Assembly: GCF_004664715.2 (NCBI RefSeq) | Contig: NC_051070.1 | Coordinates: 68,124,700 to 68,188,699 of the forward strand | Source of the DNA: Peromyscus leucopus | Taxonomy: Eukaryota; Chordata; Mammalia; Rodentia; Cricetidae | Reading direction: 5' to 3' | DNA: 64,000 nucleotides | Shown here: piece by piece, positions 23,226-33,400 of the stretch | How positions within the stretch are numbered: the stretch's first letter is position 1 | Layout: each line of letters begins with the position of its first letter | Program-made: the position numbers and the translations under genes | The notes under the pieces: generated by a model | Told to the model about the DNA's origin: nothing | Seen by the model: the letters and a program-made list of their open reading frames with translations, nothing else | Database searches by the model: none

Positions 23226-23569
23226 AGCTGGGTGTTAGTGTGGACTTGTGACCCCACGGCTAGGGAGACCCCCGGAGCTCACTGGCCAGACATCAGTGAG
23301 CCGGCAGAGTTGACCTCCACGCACCTGTACACACACCCATACATTCCTATCCAATGTCTGAGAAGAACAGGTTGTAAAGAGGACTAGGAGGTGGTTTGTA
23401 AGATGAGCCAACAATGTGCAGGGCAGGACCAAGAGCCTGAGAGTTTTGAAAACACAACTTACAGAAACACAGTGTTGAGAGCCTTTTGGCATCGTGAACA
23501 TTAATTTAATCCAAAATTAATAGTTTAGGTTGGCAGCTGCAATGAAACCATCACGAAGCAAGAACTCAT

Positions 23570-23710
23570 GCCAGGCAGTGGTGGTGGATGACTTTAGACC
23601 CAATACTGGGGAGGCAGAGGTAGGCAGATCTCTGAGTTCAAGGCCAGCCTGGTCTACAGAGTGAGTTCCAGGGCTACACAGCGAAATGGTGTTGAAAAAC
23701 ATAACAAAAA
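23570..23710 (+). repeat. B1 SINE
   Basis: Forward diverged copy: gccaggcagtggtggtggat to gtgttgaaaaacataac. Confidence 0.8.
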
Positions 23711-23727
23711 GAATCAAGAACTCAAAG

Positions 23728-24085
23728 TAGGGTTGGAGAGATGGCTTGGCGATTTAGAGAACTGGCCGCTTTCCCAAAGGACCTACATGGTGGCTCACAA
23801 CTGTCTAACTCCAGTCCCATAGGACCCATACTCTTCTGGTCTTGATGGGCATCAGGCACACACATAGTGCACGGACACAAAACATCCATATAAACAAGAA
23901 AGAAAAGGGACTGGAGAGATGGCTCAGGGGTTAAGAGCACTCACTCACTGCTCTTCAAGAGGACCTGGGTTCAATTCCCAGCACCCATATGGCAGCTCAC
24001 AACTGTCTGTAACTCCAAGATCTGACATACATGCAGGCAAAACACCAATACAAATAAATAAATGCAATCCTCCTTTAAAGAAAAA
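23728..24085 (+). repeat. Two B2-type SINEs
   Basis: Heads at about 23731 (gggttggagagatggcttgg) and 23908 (gggactggagagatggctca). The second is nearly full length with cagcacccatatggcagctc and an aaataaataaatgc tail. Confidence 0.85.
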
Positions 24086-24104
24086 AACAAAAAACCTCAG
24101 ATAA

Positions 24105-24245
24105 GTTGTGGCCCACACCTTTAATCCCAGCACTTGGGGAGACACAGGAAGATGATTTCAGTGAGCTCAAAGCCATCCTGGTCTATACATACTGAGTTCC
24201 AGGCCAGCTAGGGCTCCAAATTAAGATGCTGCCTCAAAACAAAGC
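24105..24245 (+). repeat. B1 SINE
   Basis: Forward copy with cacacctttaatcccagcac and a compact CAAAACAAAGC tail. Confidence 0.8.
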
Positions 24246-24249
24246 AAAA

Positions 24250-24690
24250 ACCTCATGTAAGAATGTGGCTGAAAATGAACTCGATTCTGTTTTCTTTTCA
24301 GCTTTTCAAACCCCTAGGCGCCGATGTAGACCTCGAGTATGGACTTTTTTACAGAGACTAGAGGTAGAAATTTGTACTTTATCTGGAGCCAGCGCACTTT
24401 TCCCCTTGGCCCCTCTTTGCTCTGCCGCCACGATGGTAGGAAAGTTGTGTTTCGGAGGGCAGAGGAACTGCCCTGTGGTGTTATGTCCTCACAGTGCCTG
24501 TCTGTAGTGGTGCTACAGGACGCTGCTGCCTCTTCCCGGGCAGGCGGGAAGCCCTGCCTTCCTTCTTGGCTAGAGAGTACGTTCAGGGATTCCCCCTTAA
24601 TGATCACCGACCCTGGGAGCACTTTTTAGTTTCCAAAATGAGAATATGATCCTCAAAATAAAATAAAATAAAAGGATGTGGCTGAAAGCC
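24250..24690. other. Short unique stretch, no gene recognised
   Basis: Open frames of 93-102 codons occur on both strands (24226-24507, 24339-24629, 24314-24622). They overlap one another and match nothing I know. Confidence 0.4.
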
Positions 24691-24825
24691 GGGCAGCGGT
24701 GGTGGCGCATGCCTTTGATCCCAGTACTTGGGAGGCAGAGGCAGGCGGATCTCTCTGAGTTCGAGGCTAGCCTGCGCTACAGAGCGAGTTCCAGGACAGC
24801 CAGGGCCACCCAGTAAAACAAAGTT
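24690..24825 (+). repeat. B1 SINE
   Basis: Forward copy from gccgggcagcggtggtggcg to gccacccagtaaaac. Confidence 0.85.
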
Positions 24826-24959
24826 TGTGGCTGAAATATGGAATGTGGACTCTAAATTATCTAGAGAAAGGAGCTAGAAGCAAAACCAGAGACTGGGGGA
24901 TGGGTTGCAAGTCTCGGTTGCAGGGAAGATCAAGTTTAGAGGATGACGAAGTGAAAAGG

Positions 24960-25345
24960 TCAGTATCTTAGGGTCTCTACTGCTGTAACCAAAAACCACA
25001 GCCACAGGGGACTCGGGGAGGAAAGGTTTTATTTCACTTTACAGCTTGTAGTTCATATTCCAGAGAACTCAGGGCAAAACTCAAGGGAGGGACCTAGAGG
25101 TAGAAACTGCTTTGGAGGCCATGGAGGAATGCTGCTCACTGGCTGCTCCCCATGGCTTGTCCAGCCTGCTTTCTTTAGCACCCAGGACCACCGTGCCAAG
25201 AGCGAGTGGGCCCTCCCACACCAATCAAGAAAATGCCCCCCAGGCTTGCCCCCAGGCCAATCTGGTGGGGGCATTTTCTCAGCTGAGGTTCCTTCTTCCC
25301 AAGTGACTAGCTCATGTCCTTTACATAAAACTAGCCAGCACAGGC
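24960..25345. repeat. Rodent dispersed repeat
   Basis: The series ctactgctgtaaccaaaaac, ggggaggaaaggttttattt, ggccatggaggaatgctgct and aaaactagccagcacaggca matches a long, frequent rodent interspersed repeat. I remember its text but cannot name it with certainty. Confidence 0.6.
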
Positions 25346-25554
25346 AGGAAGTTGTGTTCAGAGTTCTTAGGAGATCTTGTGGGGCAGACTTGGGTGTGAC
25401 CGGTGCAGGCCTCCAGTCTGAACACTCAGGAGGCAAAGCCAAGAGGACTGGAATTTATTGTGTGTTGTGTATTTGCACATGTACATGAGGGTTCACATGC
25501 ATGTGGAGGTCGGAGAAGGAAATTAGATGACTTCTACCTTTGTATTCTTTTTTT

Positions 25555-25850
25555 TTTATTGCTGTGATAAAATGTTTTTATTGTGTTCTGACAATTAAAG
25601 CTTGCTTGGAGTCAGAGGGCAGAGCTGGGCACTAGTTAGCCATAGCAGTCTGGAGGTCTGCACGGAGAGGAAACAGGAACCGACAAGGTGGGGCAGAGGC
25701 AGGATTTCAGCCCTTTGAGAGAAAGGAACAGAAGGGGAGGAAGTCACTGGTGGCTGCTCCCCTGCTTCTCCGATCTTTCAGGTTTTTACTCAATATCTGA
25801 CTCCTAGTTTTTATTGATAAGATTAATTAGACTTACACATCAATAATACC
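25555..25850 (+). mobile_element. LTR-like repeat of cricetid type
   Basis: Contains gttctgacaattaaagcttg, gtctggaggtctgcacgga and tctccgatctttcaggtttt. I recall this text as frequent in hamster and deer-mouse genomes. It looks like a solo LTR; the borders are approximate. Confidence 0.5.
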
Positions 25851-26240
25851 ATAACCAAGGCAACCTACAGAAAAAAGTTTATTTGCACTTACAGTTCCCG
25901 AGGGTCGTGTCCTGAACTGCAAGCAGGAACTGGAGCAGCCTCAGTGCCTGCCCCCAATGCCATTCTCCTCAAGACCACACTGCGAAAACCTCCCCAGACA
26001 CTGCCACCAACTACGACAATGTGGGGCATTTCATTCAAACCACCAACCTTGGGTGATTTTTGTTTTGAAACAGGGTCTCTTATTAAACCTGAACCTCTTC
26101 CAAAATGATTATGCCATTGGTGACTTGTCAAGCCCTACCAGAGAGTATGACCCTGCTGGCACTGAAGTTCCAAATGCTATTGGAATTCAGCTTTTTAACC
26201 AGTAAGATAAAGAATTACCCAGAGTGCACCACAGTAAGGA
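25851..26240. repeat. Second copy/part of a rodent dispersed repeat
   Basis: 25860-25990 resembles the cell-derived rodent repeat text seen at 24980 (agtttatttgcacttacagt, aagcaggaactggagcagcc), and the rest is unassigned. Confidence 0.35.
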
Positions 26241-26244
26241 GATG

Positions 26245-26900
26245 CACCCAGTACTGCTCATCATCGATTGCTGTGGGATAATTGCACACTGTGAAAATGT
26301 ATTGATGTAATAAAAGACTGAAAGGCCAATAGCTAGGAAAAGGTTAGGCAGGACTTCCAGGGACAGAGAGGACTTGGGAAGAAGGCAGAATCGCCAGCCA
26401 GACTTGGAAGAAGCAGCATGGGATTAGGTAATGAGCCACTCAATAGACTTACATTAAAATAAATGGGCTAAGTTATAAGAGCTAGTTAGGAACAAGCCTA
26501 AGCTATAGGCTGAACTTTCATAAGAAGTCTTATTGGTTTAAAATAAAGACAACTCCACGTAGTTAAAAGGGAGGTTTATTTTGTGGGGTAACTTACAAGT
26601 GAAGGGATAGGTTACAGGGTCTGGGAAAGGTGTAGCGCAGTCCAGCGGTGTTCTTTGGAGAACTCTACTCAGTCTACCTCCAGCGTACAGGATCCAGGAA
26701 CCAAGAGAGCTGGCCCATCCAGATCTTGGGTCTTCAGGGGTCCCCTCTCGGCTCTGCCTTGTAGGCATGACAGTTACCGAAGCCTCAATGGAAGTGGCAC
26801 TTCCAAGTCAAAGCTGGAATGGCTACCCACTACAAAGTCTCTGTGTTGTTATTTGGGAGCTGGCTGGCTGGACAGAAAAAGACTTGTTACAACTGCTCAT
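26245..26900 (+). mobile_element. Older LTR interrupted by a younger solo LTR
   Basis: Left part 26245-26530 (taataaaagactgaaaggcc, aagagctagttaggaacaag) and right part 26835 to about 26900 (ctctgtgttgttatttggga, ggctggctggacagaaaaag) read as one LTR-like repeat once the insert at 26531-26834 is removed. Confidence 0.65.
26531..26834 (-). mobile_element. Solo LTR, reverse orientation, with 6-bp target duplication
   Basis: The reverse complement aligns end to end with the 3' LTR at 22302-22618, including the CTACCCACTACA edge and CTCCACGTAGTTAAAAG. The direct repeat AAGTCT flanks it at 26525-26530 and 26835-26840. A 6-bp duplication is typical of ERVK integrases. It formed by recombination between the two LTRs of a full provirus. 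Confidence 0.93.
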
Positions 26901-26999
26901 CACCTGGCCCTAGTTAGGTAGTTTGGTAACAACTCCATCTCTCATCGTGAATATAAGGCAAACCAATTTGTTCAATGTACCAGGCTCCCAAATCATGAC

Positions 27000-27480
27000 A
27001 GAGACTTATTATTAGTTTTGAATGCTTGGCCTGGCTTAGTCACATTTCTGGCTAGCTCCTTTAACTTAATCTGTTTCTCTTTATCTACCTTTTGCCCCAG
27101 GGCTTATTACCTTTCTTACTTCTGTATATCTTTCACTGCTTCTGTATGGCTGACATCTCCCTCATTCTCTCTTCCTTCTTTTTCCCTCTTCTCCTGAGCC
27201 TAGATTTCTCCTATTTATTCTCTCTCCCTGCCAGCCCCACCTATCCTTTCTCCTGCCTAGCTATTGGCTGTTCAGCTTTTTATTACATCAATCAGGTGCC
27301 TTAGGCAGGCAAGGTGAAAGAGGTGCAACACATCTTTACATAGTTAAACACACATCCTTACAGGATTAAACAAATGTAGCATAAACAAAAGCAACACCCT
27401 TTACACAGTTAAAGTCATATTCTATGGTGTAAACAAATGTAACACATCAATGCCTAGTTAAAATAATATTCCACAACAGT
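27000..27480 (-). mobile_element. Reverse LTR-like repeat
   Basis: Contains ctagctattggctgttcagc and ttttattacatcaatcaggt, the reverse complement of the class of text seen at about 26300 (aaaagactgaaaggccaatagc). The borders are uncertain. Confidence 0.45.
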
Positions 27481-27880
27481 TCAAGTATTTAAACTGCCCC
27501 GTACATACAAGAACACCAAGTTCTAAAAATAAAGAGATAAATTAGTCTCGGAAGGAGTTCAACATTACAGAGGCGACACACGAGAAACACCAGCACAGCG
27601 AGATAAAGTGATGTAAAGGAACCTGGGAGGAGAGGCACAGAGGGACCTCCGTGAAAACTGTCATCGCACTGTTCGGAGTGGAGTTCTCTAGTCAGGTAAG
27701 CAGAGAATGTCAGAGTGAGCAGTCTACACAGGGAGAATACACAGGTTTAAGAAATGACACCCAAGGTTTCTAGTTGAACCAGACAGTACTCCGGAAAGTT
27801 AGTATACTGGAGAAGTATTAGGCTATGGCTCTGTGAGACCTCATGTTAAGCATTGCACATAAAAACTGGAGCTTGTTAGA
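27481..27880. other. No gene or clear repeat seen
   Basis: Unique-looking sequence. AT content is ordinary and there is no frame worth calling. Confidence 0.4.
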
Positions 27881-27887
27881 AAGAGTG

Positions 27888-28075
27888 CGGTGTAGAGATG
27901 GCTCAGTGGTTAGAGCGCTTGGTGCTTGCTCTTCCAGAGGACCTCAGTTTTTCGTTCCCAGCACACACATTCGGCAACATGTAACTACCTGTAACTCAAG
28001 TTACAGGGGGACCAGTATCCTTTTCCAGCCTCCTTGGGCACCCCCCCACCCCCCCACCCCCACACACACCTTTTT
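27888..28075 (+). repeat. B2-type SINE plus C-rich tract
   Basis: Head gtagagatggctcagtggtt; the copy ends in a run of CCCCCCA units at about 28037-28066. Confidence 0.75.
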
Positions 28076-28099
28076 AAAAACTAGAGTAAGGGAGAAATA

Positions 28100-29160
28100 G
28101 AGACAAATAAAGCACAGTGGTTCACCCTTACAATCCTTGCTCAGGCAAGAGCTCACTGTAGGTCTGAGGCCAGATGAGGCTGCAGAGATCCCTGTCTCAA
28201 TAAAACCTCCAACCAACCAACCACAAAACCTGATGCTTGGCACCTTCTTTCCTGAGGTACTGCGTTTTCAACAATCCCTCCAGCAGCAGTTTGAAAAATG
28301 TTCCTGGGGGGTAGGGAGGTGGGGGTGGATCGGAGACTACCAAGATGGTTGACAAGATGGTTGATGGTATGGGGCCTTCCCACCAAGAAAATGGTGGAAA
28401 CACTTATGGAAAAATAACAAGGGAACAAGTCAGGGGAGCTTGCTATTTGAGAGGTTCTAACAGAAGCTTTGATTTCTGGCTCCAGTGGGTAGGTCATCAG
28501 CAGAAGATGACTCCACACATCTTGCGTTACTCTTATCTACGAAACTCCCTCAGGCCTGCCCCTATAATGCAAGCGTTGACTACTTGCAGTCCCAGCTACC
28601 CACCAAAGCTGAGGCAGGAATGTTGCCTCAACTGGGCTTCAAGGCCAGACTGGGCAACAGAGCAAGACCCTGTCTCGAGGGAAGCAACAAGGACCAAGCC
28701 AAAGCCCCTGTGTCAGACTCAGCCCCAACTTCCTAGAATCTCACTGCCTCAGGACGATGGGTGGATCAGAAATGGGCAGTCGGAGGGGTGGGTAAGAGAA
28801 GGGATGCTTGTGATTTCCTCCAGTACTTGCTTGCCCTCGGAGAGAAAACCTGGTCAGCTTCCTCCCATTTTGCTCCACGTTGCCAAGTGAGTCAGTGCCC
28901 AGAGGGAACCCTCCAAGGCCTGAGCCCAGAGAGCAGTCAACGTTTTCAAAGTAACCTGCAAAATTAGGGGGAAGGCCAAACGTCCCATACGGACCTACAT
29001 AGGAACAAAATGATGGAAGCTAGGTATGGAGGTGCGTACCTAGAAACTCTGAAGGCGGAGACTGGAAGAGAAACTCGGGAGAGACCCCGAGTTCGAGGTC
29101 AGCTGGGATTCCTGGTTTAAAAAACTAAAATCCTACCTCCGATTAAAAACAGCCGTGTCA
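28100..29160. other. Upstream flank of TM9SF1 with old SINE debris
   Basis: 28540-28690 resembles a 7SL-derived SINE (cagtcccagctacccaccaa, gcaacagagcaagaccctgt). The 181-codon frame 28345-28890 runs through it and is not a gene candidate. Nothing else is recognised. Confidence 0.4.
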
Positions 29161-29165
29161 GCCAA

Positions 29166-29345
29166 GGCCGGTGGTGGCGCACGGCTTTAGTCCCAGCACT
29201 CGAGAGGCAGAGGCAGGAGGATCTCTGAGTTCGAGACCAGCCTGGTCTACAGAGCGAGTTCCAGGGCAGCCAGGGCTACACAGAAAAACCCGGTCTCAGA
29301 AAAACAAAAACCAAAACCAAACCAGCCCAAAAACCAAAACCAAAC
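29166..29345 (+). repeat. B1 SINE with A/C-rich tail
   Basis: Forward B1 from gccggtggtggcgcacggct, with a tail of repeated aaaccaaaaccaaaccagcc that is itself duplicated. Confidence 0.88.
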
Positions 29346-29399
29346 CAGCCCTGTCAATCCACCCAATACGCGAGGTGAAGCGGCAAACTGCAGGTGCCC

Positions 29400-30420
29400 C
29401 ACACCCAGCTCCCGCAGACCCGTGGCTGCCAGTGACCGGGTCTGGGATGTCCGAAAGCCTGGGAAGGACACCTTGAGCAGGTGCTGGAGGCCACAGGACC
29501 CTGGCACGGGAACACGGCATAAACCCTCGCCCCGCCCAGGTAGGGGCAACTCTCCGCATCGGGGCCAGCCTCGGCAGCCCGGGACCGACCGGTCCCGCCT
29601 TCGGCCGCCCGCTCGCCTGCCCGCCCGCCCGCGCTCCCACTCCCCGGCCGTCTCTTTCCGGGCAGCCCGGGGCCGCGCAAGCCCGCGTGGGAAGCCGCCC
29701 GCAGCCGGCGCACGAGCATCAGCTGAGTTCTCCGGAGAGAGGAGCCTTCCCGGAGCTGAGGTCCCTGCCGGCGAAGGCGGAAGTGGTAAGGACTGACGTG
29801 TCCGGGCTGCGGTGCTGCTCGCCGGGAAGAACACTTGCATCGCCCGCGGGCTCGGGGACGGAGCCTCGCGGAGTCGCTAGCGGGGGCCCGACCGCTGGCG
29901 AGCCGGAGCTGTCTGGGGAGCCTCCGAGCGAGCCGAGGGCGGACGGCGGCGGCGTGGCCGCAGCCGCGGCGATCAGGCGCCGAGGCGGACAACCCCGAGG
30001 AGGTCCGCCGTCAGGTCCTCGCCGAGCCTACTGCTCCGGCGCCGCTCTCCGGGAACCCGGGCAGAAGCCCAAGGGCAGCTACGGGGGCCTGCGAGGCCGC
30101 TGGCGCCTCTTTGGCCAGCCGGTCCCTTGCAGCGAGGGTCCCGAAGCTGCGGCGGGTGCCTCTGCGGGAGCAGCGAGCCCGCCGGGCGTTGCCATAGAAA
30201 CGGGTTGGCTCGCGCAGCAGAGGTTCCCGGGGTGGTGGTGGGGGGAGGCCTCCGAGAGGCGTGAACCCCAGGTTGGGAGGACTGTCGAGCGCACACGCCC
30301 GAGCCCCCCCGTCTTTGGGATAGACGTCTTGTGGTGCGGGGATCGGGAGGCCAATGGGAGGAGGTGGAGCCAATGGGCGCTTGAGAGACCAGACCCGGGG
30401 CGTCACGATTTGATACCTAG
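29400..30420 (+). promoter_or_regulatory. TM9SF1: CpG island promoter and non-coding exon 1 of TM9SF1
   Basis: About 1 kb of dense CG dinucleotides. A consensus donor (aagtg/gtaagg) at 29785/29786 fits the end of a 5' non-coding exon, and the coding exon opens at acceptor 30449. The low-stop, GC-rich sequence creates long spurious open frames on both strands. Confidence 0.75.
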
Positions 30421-30466
30421 TTTCTGTAACCACGGGATTCCCCCAACAGGTCCTGCTGCCTTAAAG

Positions 30467-33400
30467 ATGACAGTCCTAGGGCACCCTCGAAGTTGGAGCG
30501 GCCAGTGTTTGCCAGTCCTGATACTGTTGCTGGGCACAGGCCCTGGGCCAGGGGTGGAAGGTGTGACACACTACAAGCCCGGCGACCCTGTCATTCTATA
30601 TGTCAACAAAGTGGGACCCTACCACAACCCCCAGGAAACTTACCACTACTATCAGCTGCCAGTCTGCTGTCCTGAGAAGATCCGCCACAAAAGTCTTAGT
30701 TTGGGTGAAGTACTGGATGGGGACCGAATGGCCGAATCTTTGTATGAGATCCGCTTTCGGGAGAATGCGGAGAAGAGAATTCTGTGTCACATGCAGCTCA
30801 GTTCTGCACAGGTCAGCTCTCCACATTAGTTATCACTTAGCGCCCCCGCCCCCTTGCCAGAGACTAGCAGTGCCTTGCATTTATGGTACCTTTATGAAAA
30901 ACTATCTGTTTGGACTCTAACCGCAACCCAGTGCTTAGATGTTCAGAACGGACTTTTCAAGATTACGTGGATACTGAGATGCAGAACTGATATTAGAGTC
31001 CAGGACTCCTCACTCCAGACTTCTCTGTCAGTAACAGGTCCCACTTAAGACTCCTGTGTAATTCTCTTTCCTTTCATACACACCTTGGCTCTCTCTCAGC
31101 TCCTTTACTTTCTGACGGTTTTTTCTTTTGCAAGTCCTGGCACTTCTTAATCGATTCCAGTCTTTCTTTACACTTTCCCCCACTTATTTTTCTGGGACTT
31201 TATCCCATCAAAGTCATACTTGCTCTTTTTGGGGACCAGTATACCAGAATCAGTCAGTGAGTCTCGGTGGGAGTCGGTTTTGTTCCCTTGGGAACTTTGG
31301 CAATGCATAGAGACATTTTCTTTGTTTGATTTGGGGCTTTTGTTCTTTTGTTTTGGTTTTGTTTGTTGAAATAAGATCTCACTATGTAGCCCAGGCTGGC
31401 CTCAAACCCAAGATGAACCTTGTAAGTGCTGGGATAACAAGGATGTTCTATGTGATGGCTAGCTTTGGAGACATTTTTGATTGTCACAATTCGGCAGTAC
31501 TGTTGGTGTGTAGTGAGTGGAGATCAAGGATGCTGAATTCTGCAATGCACAGATCAGCATCTCCCTACAAAACAGAACCTTCCAGCCCAAAATAAGTACT
31601 GCCAAATTTCAGAAACACTGAGTTAACTCTGAGAGGCTTTGTGTACTGACCCCTGGCTTATTCTCTGTAGGTGGAGCAGCTGCGCCAGGCTATTGAGGAA
31701 TTGTATTACTTTGAATTTGTGGTAGATGACTTGCCAATCCGTGGTTTTGTGGGCTACATGGAAGAGAGTGGCTTCCTGCCACATAGCCACAAGATAGGCC
31801 TCTGGACACATTTGGACTTCCACCTAGAATTCCACGGAGATCGAATCATATTTGCCAATGTTTCAGTTCGGGACGTCAAGCCCCACAGCTTGGATGGGTT
31901 ACGAGCCGATGAACTCCTAGGCCTTACTCACACTTACAGTGTGCGCTGGTCTGAGACTTCAGTGGAGCGTCGGAGTGACAGGCGCCGTGGGGACGACGGT
32001 GGCTTCTTTCCTCGAACCCTGGAAATCCACTGGCTGTCCATCATCAACTCCATGGTGCTTGTGTTTTTGCTGGTGGGCTTTGTGGCTGTTATTCTCATGC
32101 GTGTGCTTCGAAATGACCTGGCTCGGTACAACCTAGATGAGGAGACCAGCTCGGGAGGCTCAAGCGACGACTTTGACCAGGGCGACAATGGCTGGAAGAT
32201 TATCCATACAGACGTCTTCCGCTTCCCTCCGTACCGTGGTCTGCTCTGTGCTGTGCTTGGTGTGGGCGCCCAGTTCCTGGCCCTTGGCACTGGTGAGGAG
32301 ATAGGAATTGCTCTCGGAGGGTAGTAGACAGGTTATTGTAAAGGTTCAGTGGACCTCCTCTTCTCTTCAGGGTGAGAGAAAAACGTAAGGAATCGGTAGC
32401 TCTAGTGAGGTCGTGTTTGGGTTCTCCTGACCACAGAACCAGGGAAATGTTATCGCATGAGACCCTTGATCTGGGCTAGGGAGGATGATTTCTCGGACGC
32501 CGAAAAGAGGTGTAGGTGAGACCTAACGGATTTCCCACTACTACCCTGTAGGCATTATTGTCATGGCGCTGCTGGGCATGTTCAATGTGCACCGTCATGG
32601 AGCCATTAACTCGGCAGCCATCTTGTTGTATGCTCTGACCTGCTGCATCTCTGGCTATGTGTCCAGCCACTTCTACCGGCAGATTGGAGGCGAGCGTTGG
32701 GTGTGGAACATCATTCTCACCACCAGCCTCTTCTCTGGTGAGAACGTCCCCTTTTGTGGTGGGTCTGCCCAGATTTAGGGACTAAGAGCACATCATGGGC
32801 CCTGGGGTAGAGTCGCAATGTGGGGAATAGAGGGAGGACTTTTAAAGATATTTCTGTTTATGTGTATGTTTTGCCTGCATGTATGCATGTACAGCACATG
32901 CACACGGTGCCTATGGAGGCCGTAAGAAGATACCTGATCCCCTGGAACTGGAGTTGCAGATGGTTGTGAGCTACCGTGTGGGTGCTGGGAACTGAACCCA
33001 AGTCCTCTGTAAGAACAGCAAGTGCTATTAACCACCGAGCCTTCTCTCCAGTCCCTGCACCGGGTGGGTGTTTCGTAAGAAAAATCCGTCAGAAATAATC
33101 TCTATCTCTTGCCGGGGCGGTGGTGGCGCACACCTTTAATCCCAGCACTCAGGAGGCAGAGCCAGGCGGATCTCTGTGAGTTCAAGGCCAGCCTGGTTCC
33201 AGAACAGTCAGGACTGAATAGACTCTATCTAAAACAGTCAACAACACCACCACAACACAACAAAAAACAGCATGACCACTATGCCTAGCTTTTTCCATGT
33301 GGGACCTGGGGATTGACCATCGGCCTTCATGCAAAGCACTTCTCCATCTGAGCCTTCCGTTCCGCAGACACCGTGCTTGAAGAATGTGGTGTGCGCACAC

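Noticed and set aside
22976..23257. Poly-Leu frame on the minus strand
   Set aside because: Translation of the (AAG)30 array and a B1.
29354..30433. Long overlapping minus-strand frames (up to 212 codons)
   Set aside because: Low stop density in GC-rich sequence; no splice or homology support.
29687..30829. 380-codon frame that would extend TM9SF1 by 260 residues upstream
   Set aside because: It runs through CpG-island sequence and across the acceptor at 30449. The composition is Arg/Gly/Pro/Ala from GC-rich DNA, and the known signal peptide begins at 30467.
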